Positions 1-13,880 of a stretch of DNA of 64,000 bases are shown one piece after another. The notes below the pieces were generated by a model, which saw only the letters and a program-made list of their open reading frames with translations, was not told where the DNA came from and did not search any database. The position numbers and the translations under genes are program-made. Source of the DNA: Glandiceps talaboti (lineage: Eukaryota > Hemichordata > Enteropneusta > Spengelidae); the NCBI RefSeq assembly GCF_964340395.1, contig NC_135559.1, positions 22,679,121 through 22,743,120 of the forward strand, read 5' to 3'. Each line of letters starts with the position of its first letter. Position 1 is the first letter of the stretch.

Positions 1-1806
1 TCATTCCATTTTATTTAAACTTTGTACTTGACATCTGCAATATTTATAATTCTCAACAAAATACCTCAACATGCCTCACTTCGCTCGTACTCAAAGCAGC
101 CCCGCACGTAGTCCTGCTTGCATACGGAGGAATTCGGGACTCGATTCTGACAATTGTCCCTCCCCCTCCGGTGTTTAGAGTCAAGTCAGTAATACAGACT
201 CGTGCACCCGAGGACTACCCCGCGCGGTATGATCACTGACACTGATGACATGATGAGAGAGAACCTTTTCGGATTTACATGTAAAACGGGGAAAGATACG
301 CAAAACATAATGCAAAGTCTGAAGCCAAATTAAAGTTGTAATTATTTTGATTATTCTAACTTGCCAAATATTTGCATTTTGGAAAGGCAAGACACGTTCA
401 TGTCGTTTAACTTTAATGTGAACTGTCGGCCATATTTAAACTTCAACCGCATGCCTGGCATGCCCTTCCTTACGCAAGTTGTCTGAATTCTGGTTCACTG
501 TCATTCAAAATTGCACGACAATATAGAATTAACCACAAGTTACATGTTATCTGAAAACATCACACTTTTATAGTGGGTCTGAAGTGTGATTTTAGTGAGT
601 ACTAAGAACGTCCTGTGTTGATACTCAAGATACTTGCTGTGGAAAATCGCTCGGTCGAATGAGGTCACCTTCAACTTCTGGTCGAATCAGGATAGAGTAT
701 GCAAATGAGGATGTTGCGGATTGGCTGATGATGTAGAAGGGTGCAGAATTGGATTTGAAGTTTACAACCCTGTTTCGAACAAACGCTTGTCATTTGGGTG
801 CCCAATGCGTAGAATTATTACTATAGCACGTATTACATTGCTTGTTTGACGTCAATAGTGTCTTTTGAAAAGTGGCAGTTTACTTAAAGTCTCGTCGACT
901 GATTTCCAATATGGCGTCGGTCATTATGCTCATTAACATATTCATTTTCTTTTCAAATTACAAAAAAAAAATCATAAAAAATAAAAATGAGGATGTGCTG
1001 ACTTGAAATTAACAAATCTGAGTAAGCTACCCCCTGCGCATCAACACACCAGATATCAAAGCAATCTAATAAGAGGTTTTCAAGGAGTTGATGAAAATGA
1101 CATTTTATGAAAAAAAATCATAAAAAATTGAAAATGGCACAGATCAACTTGGCATGAACAAATCTGAATAGCCTCCCCCCAGGGAACATGCACACCAAAT
1201 ATCGAAGAATTCCGACTGTCACTTATGGAGTAGATAGTAAAAATATAAAAGTTTGACGGACACCTATGATTCACTCTACTCTCTATACCTCAATACCCAC
1301 CTATACCTAAAGCTACGCTTTCAGCTTTCGCTGACAGCGGAGCTAAAAAGTCACTATCTTCAGCCTTACTAACAGATGACACGACAATCTACTACATTGT
1401 ACCTAGGCTGAACACTTGTGGAAGCACACTCTGTGTATAGTCTAGTTCCTATACGGTATCGTTACGATTTACACATAGAGACCACACTAACTCTGTGTTA
1501 GAACTGTGAGATGAGTCTTCCAATTTGTATCCAAGTACAATACTACAAATTACAATCTCAACCCAATTAGTAGTTTCATTTTCTATATCTGTCCTGTTGA
1601 CGTTGTTATTCATTTGCTGAAATAAACTAATACATCTAATCTAATTATTTAATGCATTGGTAGTGCTGCTTGCAGACAGAGTCAGGGCTCGATTCTGACA
1701 TGTCCCTTCTAAGTTCTATATGGAATGAGTCCACACTTTGCGTCTGCAAGTAGGACTGTGATAATGATTGATATACACATTGGTAGACGCCATAATTGAA
1801 ACTTAC
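1..1806. other. Non-coding flank with dispersed repeats
   Basis: No convincing exon is seen here. A diverged direct repeat of about 140 bp lies at about 955-1240, each copy holding an A-run with 'atcataaaaaa' and then 'aacaaatctga'. A second short repeat pair shares 'ctcgattctgaca' at about 131 and 1689. Further exons of the minus-strand gene that starts at 2459 should lie here or left of the window, but I could not identify one with a matching phase. Confidence 0.5.
1311..1344. repeat. Imperfect hairpin at the end of a dispersed repeat
   Basis: Arms agctacgctttcagc and gctgacagcggagct pair over 15 bp with two mismatches around a short loop. The hairpin follows directly on the diverged repeat at 955-1260, so it is probably the structured end of a dispersed non-coding element. 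Confidence 0.45.
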
Positions 1807-2015
1807 TTATGAAGAAAATTCGGCCTTATTGTGTAAGTATTTTCAGCCTGGGGTTCCTCTATCACCACTTGCTCTTCCTCCGTCATTGTGAAGGTGTGTG
1901 TATCTCTTGAAGTTCCCAGTATATGAATGTTAGATTTTACGTCAAACGGTTCAACAACACACAATGTACACTCTAATGGCCGCCTTGACAACAGACAACA
2001 ATTTGAACACTTAGG
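1807..2015 (-). CDS. Unrecognised Cys-rich protein, exon 3 (partial gene)
   Basis: Third coding exon of a minus-strand gene that reads in frame from ATG 2459. The acceptor ends in gagaccag, with the exon starting at 2015; the donor is aa|gtaagt, with the exon ending at 1807 in phase 2. Exons 1-3 encode about 112 residues with no stop. The exon opens with KCSNCCLLSRRPLECTLC, a C-x2-C-C-x8-C-x2-C arrangement that looks like a small zinc ribbon, and ends in an acidic stretch containing TEEEQVVIEE. I do not recognise the family and assign no function. The gene continues to the left, but I could not place the next exon. The exon calls rest on consensus splice sites, matching phases and composition. 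Confidence 0.55.
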
Positions 2016-2196
2016 CTGGTCTCAAAAGACACATGCACCTCTTGTTATTGTGTTTTCGGTCATTTGTCCGTGTTTGTTGGACGAAAGTTGAACTTGACAG
2101 TGCTGTCTATTTGTGAAAGGAAACCGAATAAAAGAAAATGGGATTGAACGAAATACGCGGACGAGTGACCACAAAGAATGAATAATGTTGACGTAC

Positions 2197-2278
2197 TTTA
2201 ACGAGTGATCCAGGTGGTCTCTTAGAGGTCAGAAAGTAATATGGCGGTTGGTTATCATCAACACACTCGAACTTGCTG
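2197..2278 (-). CDS. Unrecognised Cys-rich protein, exon 2
   Basis: 82-nt exon. The acceptor is a strong tttttaacag followed by the exon at 2278; the donor is aaa|gtacgt after 2197. It enters with one nucleotide completing a Cys codon and leaves in phase 0, matching exons 1 and 3. It encodes SKFECVDDNQPP and then a basic, proline-containing stretch. The flanking introns are short, 134 and 181 bp. A longer open frame over the same bases ignores the splice sites. Confidence 0.55.
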
Positions 2279-2412
2279 CTGTTAAAAAATAATGGTCCAT
2301 GACAATAATAATTCATAGTGCAAATTGAATACTCTGCCAAAAATAAAATGATAGCATGCAAATCCATACAAATTAAGTGAAAAGTAATTACAATCGCATA
2401 ATTTCAACCTAC

Positions 2413-2459
2413 CAATGAAGTATGTGATTTGCCGAACGCGCCTTCGCGTTCGTACCCAT
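2413..2459 (-). CDS. Unrecognised Cys-rich protein, exon 1 with start codon
   Basis: Begins at ATG 2457-2459 and runs 47 nt to the donor ttg|gtaggt, giving MGTNAKARSANHILH plus two bases. This frame is the only one of the three that continues through exon 2 without a stop. The region around the start has several CpGs (for example gaacgcgccttcgcgttcg), as expected near a promoter. A longer in-frame ATG at 2578 in another frame does not join exon 2 correctly. Confidence 0.5.
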
Positions 2460-3511
2460 TTGATATCGGAAGGCTTCGAATCTGAAGATGAACGTGTGAG
2501 GCTATCATCATATTCATATTGAGCGTAGAGGTCAACTTTTGAAAGTGAAGATGAATATGAATATGATGGTAGCTTCACACTCGTCTGTTGAAAGGGAGAT
2601 ATTGCTCTGTTTACTTATATAACTTGTGACTTGTATATGTATGCACTAAATATGAGGTGAGTACTTGTGTTCACTTAGACTGTGTAGACAAACTAGAAAC
2701 GCTACGCCTTCCATTGCCGATTTTCAAATCGTGGTACGAAGACTGGTGATTGCTTTCAATGTATGATTGTTTTTAAACCAGGTACTGCTGTCGACGCGAC
2801 AAGTACGTAATTAATGTCAGTAGTAAAGGGGGAGGTGATGCGATCTACCACGTTTTCGCAAGGGCACCACACTGTATCCGTGGATTTTTATAGGTACAAG
2901 AAGTGAAAGAGTTTGTTTGTGTTATGGGTATTCGATGACTGACATCAACTTAAAAAATAGGAAGTCGCTAGAATGGCATTTGCTCTATAAATCGAGTCAC
3001 GTACACAAACGTAGACACAGAAGTAAAATCGATATGTAAACTGTTTATAGTTCATAGTTATACACAAAGTCGATTGTTACGAATTTGGTCGTTCTAATTT
3101 CATACCGCTTGAAAGACGGTAGAGAAAGGAAAGAACAAGATCACAATTTAAGTTAGAAAAAAAGCTGTAGAGATAGCTGTCACAGTAATTGTGGTTCTTT
3201 GAAAGTGGTGAGACAAATTTTTATCATGTGTCATGTGTACAGCGTAGACAGACGGGAAGTGACTTAGTGCTAACATAACATAGACCCCTATAGTGTTGAG
3301 TTTCGATATGCTTTCGTCGCGTGACTTTCAATGTCAGTATAACAAACGCCACCAACGTTCAACATTATGACTTGTAGTTCATAATAAATGCGAATTAAAT
3401 GAAAATGAGGTATGAGTCATCGTCTTGTATTGACAGTACAGGCTGCCAACTCGACTTGTATTTGATTCATCTGTATATTTTGGATTATCTCACCAATTCG
3501 CCACCATTTGT
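2460..3511. promoter_or_regulatory. Probable promoter region between divergent coding starts
   Basis: This 1-kb stretch lies between the minus-strand start at 2459 and the open plus-strand frame at 3512. It is unique sequence without arrays and holds more CpGs than the surroundings, for example near 2440, 2790 and 3310. A CACGT core occurs near 3000 and a cgcgtgac near 3318. No TATA box is evident. That it drives one or both sides is inferred from the layout. Confidence 0.35.
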
Positions 3512-3811
3512 ATGTTGTCAGTGTCACCTAACATGCCAGCAGGGGCAGTGGAACAACTACATAGAGTGTCTAGTGAGCAATGTCCTACATCAAATAGGAC
3601 CTCTGTAGGCTGTAATACAACTCATTTGAATTCAGTAGCAATGGACAAATATGACGACTATGGAATTCATGATAATCTAAGTGTGCTCAAGATAGGTCGA
3701 CAGTACCATTCAGGATCGGATTCTGATCTCTCATCTCCAACTATTGAATATGAAAACCAGAAAACAGGAGAAGCTAAGTATGGTAATGATCAGATCTCAT
3801 TTACATACTAA
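3512..3811 (+). CDS. Candidate coding exon, hypothetical (possible first exon)
   Basis: Open frame of 99 codons with ordinary, non-repetitive composition, rich in Ser, Asp and Asn. The start could be ATG 3512 or the better-context ATG 3533 (A at -3). The peptide has a serine/acidic patch, SGSDSDLSSP. A possible donor lies at 3782|3783 (tatg|gtaatg), leaving phase 1. That phase matches the partial codon opening the MCF2L-like exon at 22511, giving Asp at the junction. Using it as that gene's first exon would place the acetyltransferase gene inside an 18.7-kb intron. It may instead be a stand-alone small gene or chance. Confidence 0.35.
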   Translation: MLSVSPNMPAGAVEQLHRVSSEQCPTSNRTSVGCNTTHLNSVAMDKYDDYGIHDNLSVLKIGRQYHSGSDSDLSSPTIEYENQKTGEAKYGNDQISFTY

Positions 3812-4369
3812 AATTTACATCCACATCTATTTTATATCCCAATCTTGATATCCAAGGCATGGTTATGTTTTTACTACACAAGAAGGAAACAGAATATTAT
3901 TTACACACAAGCTCATTAATATTGAATTTATCAATACATCTGTACATGATACCTTCTATGTTCTTTATGCTTGTTTTCGATTTAAATGTTGAAAAATCAA
4001 CAAATTGACAATATGACAGGTTGATAGCAATTACATGTATGGCCATGGATTGCACACAGTGTACATACATGTAGTTAGTTGAGGTCAAAGTAATACATCA
4101 GCTTGAATTGTGGGAGGGGTTTCATATAATGACATAATGTAAGTGCACTTAGGAGGGGGGGGGGGGTCGTCAAGTGAGCTCCAATAGCAAGCAGATGTTT
4201 GGTTTTTGAAACCTATACTATAATAATAATACTAATAATTCATAAAATGTAAATGTATTTATGTGAGAGATGAAAGTAGTAAGCACTCTTCTGTACTTGG
4301 TGAATTACAAATTGAATTCATATTATCTTAAACATATGTCCTTGATTGTCGCATCTATCATTACAAATG
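3812..4369. other. Intergenic or intronic DNA, no gene seen
   Basis: AT-rich unique sequence. A poly-G run lies near 4155-4166. No splice-supported frame was found. Confidence 0.5.
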
Positions 4370-6700
<2,331 letters not shown>

Positions 6701-6705
6701 TGATA

Positions 6706-8060
6706 AACTTGAATGTACCATATCAAATTTGTAATGAACTTGAATGGACCATATCAATTTGTAATGAACTTGAATGGACCATATCAATTTGTAATGAACT
6801 TGAATGTACCATATCAATTTGTAATGAACTTGGATGGACCATATCAATTTGTAATGAACTTGAATGGACCATATCAAATTTGTAATGAACTTGAATGGAC
6901 CATATCAATTTGTAGTGAACTTGGATGGACCATATCAATTTGTATTGAACTTGAATGGACCATATCAATTTGTAATGAACTTGAATGTACCATATCAAAT
7001 TTGTAATGAACTTGAATGGACCATATCAATTTGTAATGAACTTGAATGGACCATATCAATTTGTAATGAACTTGAATGTACCATATCAATTTGTAATGAA
7101 CTTGGATGGACCATATCAATTTGTAATGAACTTGAATGGACCATATCAAATTTGTAATGAACTTGAATGGACCATATCAATTTGTAGTGAACTTGGATGG
7201 ACCATATCAATTTGTATTGAACTTGAATGGACCATATCAATTTGTAATGAACTTGAATGGACCATATCAATTTGTAATGAACTTGGGTGGACCATCTCAA
7301 TTTGTAGTGAACTTGGATGGACCATATCAATTTGTATTGAACTTGAATGGACCATATCAATTTGTAGTGAACTTGGATGGACCATATCAATTTGTAGTGA
7401 ACTTGGATGGACCATATCAATTTGTAATGAACTTAAACGGACCATATCAATTTGTAGTGAACTTGGATGGACCATATCGATATGTAATGAACTTGAATGG
7501 ACCATATCAATTTGTATTGAACTTGAATGGACCATATCAATTTGTATTGAACTTGAATGGACCATATCAATTTGTAATGAACTTGAATGTACCATATCAA
7601 TGTGTAATGAACTTGAATGGACCATATCAATTTGTAATGAACTTGAATGGACCATATCGATATGTAATGAACTTGAATGGACCATATCAATTTGTATTGA
7701 ACTTGAATGGACCATATCAATTTGTAATGAACTTGAATGTACCATATCAATTTGTAATGAACTTGAGTGGACCATATCAAATTTGTATTGAACTTGAGTG
7801 GACCATATCAATTTGTAATGAACTTGAATGGACCATATCAATTTGTAGTGAACTTGGATGGACCATATCGATTTGTAATGAACTTGAATGGACCATATCA
7901 ATTTGTAATGAACTTGGATGGACCATATCAATTTGTAATGAACTTGGATGGACCATATCAATTTGTAATGAACTTGAATGGACCATGTCAATTTGTAATG
8001 AACTTGGATGGACCATATGAATTTGTAATGAACTTGAGTGGACCATCTCGGATGGACCAC
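6706..8060. repeat. 30-bp minisatellite, about 45 copies
   Basis: Unit contains aacttgaatggaccatatca followed by atttgtaatg. Variants are g/a at 'ggatgg' and 'gtagtg/gtattg', plus occasional units one base longer (caaattt). The period is a multiple of three, so both strands stay open and encode decapeptide repeats such as NELEWTISIC. These frames are not genes. The array starts just after the R2 3' end. Confidence 0.95.
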
Positions 8061-8070
8061 TCAAGTTCAT
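8028..8070. repeat. Hairpin closing the 30-bp array
   Basis: The last unit (8028-8047, atgaacttgagtggaccatc) is followed by a 3-base loop tcg and an inverted copy (8051-8070). The two 20-bp arms differ at one base. It marks the exact right end of the array. Confidence 0.85.
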
Positions 8071-8079
8071 ACTGTCAAT

Positions 8080-8750
8080 GGGTTTAATTTTAGCACAACT
8101 AAACTTTTAGGTTCAGTAGTGCTATAGGCATGGGAAAGTGTCTGTCTGTGTGGATGTGTGTGTATAAACAACTTAAGCTAAAAAACTGCAGGACTGATTG
8201 CCCTGATAGTTGGTGGGTGTACTACCTTGGGTGTCTAGTTGGAAAATTGTTCAAACCAACATTATCTTTATACTACTAGTATGTGATTTGGGTTTCAAAA
8301 AATGTGATTTTTAGTCAAAAAACTTAAACTAAAAACTACTGGGCAGATTGTTCTGAAATTTAGTGGGAACATTCTTAAGAGTGCTTAGATCAAGAAGTGT
8401 TCTTGATATGATCCCATCAGTGATATGCAAATTAGGTCTAAAATGTGTCTTTTGGAAGTTTTGGGTCAAAAATCTGTAATTCTAAATTACATTTAGTATA
8501 TTGAGCTGACATTTTGTTGGGATGCATCTGGGCATGTGTAAATGAAGGTGAATTCACAACATGACAGGCCCATTGGCGATATGCAAATTAGGTCTACAAA
8601 TCTCAATTTTGGTAAAAAAAACTTATGTCTTGAAAACTACATGGTGATTGGGGTTGAAACTTGCTAGGGATAGTTAGAGAAGTCGATAAACATCCAAAAA
8701 GTGAATGCAATTATGCCTAGCAACAAAAATATGCAAATAACTTATCATAA
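8080..8750 (+). mobile_element. R2 dispersed repeat, second copy
   Basis: Shares cagtagtgctataggcatgg, the tctgtctgtgtg tract, gtgtctagttgg near 8230, and the repeated tttggtcaaaa / atgcaaatt blocks with the copy at 5450-6300. It is not coding. Confidence 0.55.
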
Positions 8751-9240
8751 AAACTAAAACTAAAAGCTCCATCAACAATATTTTCAGGACAGATGCACTT
8801 TGGTATCGCAAATGTATGTACCAAGTTGTAATGAATTTGAAGCTTGCAATTTTTAGATAGAATTTTTAATCACATAAATGGCTAATTAGATGTAATATTC
8901 ATGGCTGTTTACCAAAACTAATCAGTTCTACCGGTTACCCTATAGAACACATGCATCAAATTTCATTTGAATTTAACCAGTCGTTTTTAAGAAAATGGTG
9001 ATACAGACAGACAGACAGCTAGACAGACAGACAGAAAGACACACACACTTTCTTATGGACGGCAAAAAGGCATTTATTTGCAACCAGCAAATTGGCCTGC
9101 ACTGTGACCCACTGAGATGCAACTTGATGTTCAAAATAATTCTGCTGCTGAAAAATTCTCTAATTGTATATGATATTAAACTTAAAGCTAACCATAATGA
9201 CATTACATATAAATTATATGTACCGATGTATTCCATCGTG
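8751..9240. repeat. Repeat-derived DNA with a (CAGA)n tail
   Basis: Non-coding. An interrupted CAGA microsatellite lies at 9003-9038, right after atttaaccagtcgtttttaa, a layout often seen at the 3' end of short dispersed elements. Short open frames here are low-complexity translations. Confidence 0.4.
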
Positions 9241-9408
9241 GCCCTCAACCAATCAGAATTCTGTGACGTACTGCATGAACTATTCTGTCAAGACAGCTTA
9301 ATGTAGAAGAAATCATATGATAACAGGCCTCAGGTAGTTACACTCTCAGTCTCTTGTTTGAAGACTTTGGCTTCCGACTCTTCCTTGGACAGTTTTTCAT
9401 CAGTGGAA
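9241..9408 (+). promoter_or_regulatory. Possible promoter and non-coding first exon of the acetyltransferase gene
   Basis: A CCAAT box (caaccaatcag, near 9247) and a CRE-like tgacgt (near 9263) precede a stretch ending in the consensus donor ggaa|gtaagt at 9408|9409. This could splice to the acceptor at 9842, with the start codon then in exon 2. On the minus strand, 9330-9410 also encodes a plausible acidic C-terminus (DEKLSKEESEAKVFKQETES, then stop), so strand assignment is uncertain. Confidence 0.35.
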
Positions 9409-9842
9409 GTAAGTGTTTTTTTTTTACAGTTATCATTCAATCTTTTAATATGCTCAGCATACAAACAAACTTTTGTATTGTTGTATTTTACAATGTACAA
9501 AATTGTCAAGACCATTGTAGCATTACAGAATTGATACAGTGGATTCTTGTACACATACACATACATGTACATTTAGCTATATCCTGCTAACAAAATTGCT
9601 TTACAGTTGTACACTTGTAATTATCACTGTTATATTGTGTGCAACATGTACTTTAACTTGATATTGTAATGGTCATCCATTCACCAAATATGTCTAGCTA
9701 TGGTCTTCCTGCATGTAAACAAGAAGGGTGAACAGGCAAGGGTTCTTGTAAAGGCAGTCCTGATAATCGTTATTTATATGTCCGAATACTTCAGTTTTCT
9801 ACACATACATTTGTATGTACATGTATCTATTTTGTTATTCAG

Positions 9843-9970
9843 GTTATGTTGCGTGCTGTGATTCGTCATTTTCCACTACTGCCAAGGTCATCTTACTTAA
9901 AAAAAGGAATCACCAAATATCCCTACCTACATGTAAATGATGGTGTACAATACAGGAATGAAAGTACTAG
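9843..9970 (+). CDS. GNAT-type N-acetyltransferase, first coding exon
   Basis: The acceptor is ttattcag before 9843 and the donor is actag|gtaagt at 9970, phase 2. ATG 9846-9848 opens the frame, giving MLRAVIRHFPLLPRSSYLKK and about 22 further residues. The N-terminus is basic, rich in Arg and hydrophobic residues and without acidic residues at first, which could be a mitochondrial targeting segment (inference). It joins the next exon as AG|A (Arg) in frame. Upstream coding exons cannot be excluded, but the start context (gttATGt, G at -3) is acceptable. Confidence 0.75.
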
Positions 9971-10583
9971 GTAAGTAAAGCATAATATGTCAGTAGCAGC
10001 TGTGTAGTTTTTAAATTTCCCATTCCATCCTAAGACTAGGATTTCATACTTGGCTACATGTTCATCATAGGCTTTGCATATTTTATGTCTACATGTACAG
10101 TGTTTGTTCTTCGTCACCAGATCTTCAGGCATTCAAGCTTACCATGTATGATTCCAGTATTGTAGCTGGACTATAATTTGTAGTGCGTTTTTATCCATCC
10201 GTCTATATGTCTGTCAATATGTCCATCTGTCTGCATGTATGTCAGTATGTCTGTCAGTCTGTCAGTATGTCTGTCAGTCTGTCAATATGTCTGCCTGTCT
10301 GTAGATGTCTGTCTGTCTGTGTTTGTCTGTAAATATGTCCAACTATCAATATGTCTGTCTGCCTGTCTGTCAATATGTCTGCCAGTCTATATATCTGACT
10401 GTCTGTCCATCTGTACATCCATGTGTTCACCAGTTGATGGCCGTTTTCCCAATTTCTTGTCGTTGACAGTTATAGAATTCAGGAACTATGAAATGAATAA
10501 GAGCTCACCATGTCCATTTTATAATTTAAATTGCAATTAGTTTTGTTGTTCAATTATTTATAATACTTTATTGTGATTTTCAG
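9971..10583 (+). repeat. Intron with degenerate CTGT/ATGT repeats
   Basis: Intron of the acetyltransferase gene. At about 10190-10420 it carries a degenerate tract of tctgtctgtc and tcagtatgtctgtc words. No exon is seen in it. Confidence 0.7.
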
Positions 10584-11265
10584 ATTTGACAATAATAATT
10601 ATCCTATTGAAGTCCAGCAGTTCCAAAAACATCATGAGAAAGAAGCTGTGATGGTGCTAAGAGATACCTTCAGTCAACATGAACCAATGACACAACACTT
10701 GCAGCCACCAGTGGATGCACTGCAATGTCTTTGTGATATTGCCACCAAACGGGCACATCAAGATGGTATTTCAACTGTTGCCATTGATACCAAACATAAC
10801 CGTGTTATTGGTTTCCAGGCATCTTTCCTTTTATCTGGAGGTTACCAAGTTAAAGATTTTGAAGAATCAAGAGCCACTAAGATGAAAACACTGGAACCGA
10901 TCTTTAGCATCTTGGGACAGATGAAAGAAAGAATGGCACACTTGGATGAAATGAAGGAACATCAAGAAAAAGGACATTCCATAATGGAGTTATTTATGGT
11001 TGGTGTCCATGATGGTTACCATGGTCGTGGTGTCATGACACGCCTCGTAAATGAAAGTTTAGACCTTGGCAGATCTCGAGGGGCAAAGATGGTGTGTACT
11101 TCTTTAACTGGGCCAGTGTCTCAGCATATCTTTAAGAAATATCCTGATTTTCGACAAGTTGGGGAACTGATTCTATATTCTTCATTTGATATGAATGGTT
11201 ATAAACCATTTGCTCGTATAGCACCGCAATTTGAGGGAGTCATGTTATGTATGAAAAGACTGTAA
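10584..11265 (+). CDS. GNAT-type N-acetyltransferase, last coding exon
   Basis: The acceptor gattttcag precedes 10584, and the frame runs to TAA 11263-11265. With the previous exon the protein is about 269 residues, a usual size for arylalkylamine-type (AANAT-like) GNAT enzymes. The acetyl-CoA binding motif A is visible as VGVHDGYHGRGVMTRLVNES, with the Q/R-x-x-G-x-G/A-like loop YHGRGV. It is preceded by a beta strand MELFMVG and followed by the alpha/beta stretch GAKMVCTSLTG. The N-terminal half carries a typical GNAT opening (EAVMVLRDTFSQHEPMTQ). The family transfers an acetyl group from acetyl-CoA to an amine; the substrate here is unknown. A 7-bp hairpin, tggcacacattgtgcca, lies just after the stop (11280-11296). 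Confidence 0.85.
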
Positions 11266-11785
11266 AACAGTTGATAGAGTGGCACACATTGTGCCACACA
11301 CTGAGTTTCTAAATGCTTTACTTGATGAAACCTTGATAAGATACAAGTAAAGTATTACTAGTAAACTATAATTACATTGATGTATATCTTCTACATGTAT
11401 AACAGTCATTACAACTGTCTTCTGACATTGTTACAACAGTTTATTACATACTAGGGATTCCTTGATAGTAATTAATATTTAACAAGAAGTATATAACTTC
11501 AGTAAGTAGAATACAATGTACTGTGCATACCTTTTGAACATGTAGCAAACTTATGAATTAATGCACAAAACATAAAATTAATCTTAATTGTGTCCCTGTA
11601 ATTACTGTATATGATTTTTGTGTTGAACATATGTTGCTACATAGTACATAATATTGTTTACACAGTGTAGGTCACTGATAGGATGGATGTATCACTAAGA
11701 AGTTACAACATAACATGAAACACTATTTACAAATGTTAATGATTGAAATCATGGACAGGTACATGTATGTACAGTATAATGTGAA
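11266..11785 (+). other. 3' flank of the acetyltransferase gene
   Basis: AT-rich unique sequence that should hold the 3' UTR. I see no canonical AATAAA before the minisatellite begins, so the poly(A) signal must be a variant. Confidence 0.45.
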
Positions 11786-13880
11786 TGGACACTACCAATC
11801 ACATACTAGTACTTCCTTTATGGACACTACCAATCACATACTAGTACTTCCTACTATGTGGACACTACCAATCACATACTAGTACTTCCTTTATGGACAC
11901 TACCAATCACATACTAGTACTTCCTACTATGTGGACACTACCAATCACATACTAGTACTTCCTACTATATGGACACTACCAATCACATACTAGTACTTCC
12001 TACTATGTGGACACTACCAATCACATACTAGTACTTCCTACTATGTGGACACTACCAATCACATACTAGTACTTCCTTTATGGACACTACCAATCACATA
12101 CTAGTACTTCCTACTATGTGGACACTACCAATCACATACTAGTACTTCCTACTATGTGGACACTACCAATCACATACTAGTACTTCCTACTATGTGGACA
12201 CTACCAATCACATACTAGTACTTCCTTTATGGACACTACCAATCACATACTAGTACTTCCTACTATGTGGACACTACCAATCACACACTAGTACTTCCTA
12301 CTATGTGGACACTACCAATCACATACTAGTACTTCCTACTATGTGGACACTACCAATCACATACTAGTACTTCCTACTATGTGGACACTACCAATCACAT
12401 ACTAGTACTTCCTTTATGGACACTACCAATCACATACTAGTACTTCCTACTATGTGGACACTACCAATCACATACTAGTACTTCCTACTATGTGGACGCT
12501 ACCAATCACATACTTCCTACTAAAGTTATTTATGTGGACACTACCACTACACTAACTGTCACATACTAGTACTTCCTACTATATCATGGACACTACCAAT
12601 CACATACTTCTGATTACAGACAATAACTGTAACAGTTAATTTCAAGCCCTGATGTGGACACTTACCAATCATATACTCCCTACTATATTTGACACTAACC
12701 AATCACATACATGTATTCCTTACCAGTGTATGTTGACACTACCAATCACATACATGTATTCCTTACCAGTTGACACTAACCAATCACATACTCCCTACTA
12801 GTGTACATGTATGTGGACAATACCAATCACACACTACTGTCTACTACTAGTGGACACTTCTAATCACTTGCTTTCTACTATATTGGACATTATAATCACA
12901 TACTCTGCTATGTTGACATTGCAATCATGTACTCCCTACTAGTATATACATTGTATATGGATACTTGCAATCACATATTCCGTACAAGTGGATCGACACT
13001 ACCAATGACATATTCCCAACAAGTGGACACTACCAATCACATGCTCCCTGTTACCGGAGAAGCCCATGTTTTAGAGCAAGGAAATTGAGGGTGGGTCACT
13101 TTTAAAAAAATGAACTCGGGATTCGGTACGTGTACACTACCAATCACATGCTCCCTACTATGTGGACACTACTAATCACATGGCTCCCTACAATGTGTAC
13201 ACTACCAATGACATGCTCCCTACTCTGTGGACACTACCAATCACATGCTCCCTTCTATGTGGACACTGCCAATCACATGGCTCTCTACTATGTGGACACT
13301 GCCAATCACATGGCTCCCTACTATGTGTGCACTACCAATCACATGCTCCCTACAATGTGTACACTACCAATGACATGCTCCCTACTCTGTGGACACTACC
13401 AATCACATGCTCCCTTCTATGTGGACACTGCCAATCACATGGCTCTCTACTATGTGGACACTGCCAATCACATGGCTCCCTATAATGTGTACAATACCAA
13501 TCACTTGGCTCCCTACTATGTGTACACTACCAATCACCTGCTCCCTACTATGTGGACACTACCAATCACATGGCTCCCTACTATGTGGACACTGCCAATC
13601 ACATGGCTCCCTATAATGTGTACAATACCAATCACATGGCTCCCTACTATGTGTACACTACCAATCACCTGCTCCCTACTATGTGGACACTGCCAATCAC
13701 ATGGCTCCCTACTATGTGTACACTACCAATCACATGGCTCCCTATTATGTGGACACTACCAATCACATGGCTCCCTATTATGTGGACACTACCAATCACA
13801 TGGCTCCCTACTATGCGGACACTGCCAATCACATGGCTCCCTATAATGTGTACACTACCAATCACATGCTCCCTACTAAG
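11786..13880. repeat. 34-38 bp minisatellite in three blocks
   Basis: All units share ggacactaccaatcacat. Block A (11786-12520) has regular 38- and 35-bp units ending tactagtacttcc plus tactatgt or tttat. Block B (12520-13135) is strongly diverged and contains a non-repeat interruption at 13045-13125. Block C (13130-13880) is homogenised again with a different ending, ggctccctactatgt. A homogeneous-diverged-homogeneous order suggests two separate expansions from one older array. Open frames here are artefacts. Confidence 0.9.

Noticed and set aside
2107-2367. 86-codon minus-strand frame
   Set aside because: It reads through the introns on both sides of the exon at 2197-2278; only the spliced part is supported.
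2282-2578. 98-codon minus-strand frame
   Set aside because: It runs into intron 1 of the minus-strand gene, and its phase at the donor gives a stop in exon 2. The ATG at 2459 in another frame works.
9330-9572. 80-codon minus-strand frame with an acidic end
   Set aside because: The 5' half is low-complexity intron-like sequence and the region fits a plus-strand 5' exon and donor equally well. Left undecided, not annotated as a gene.
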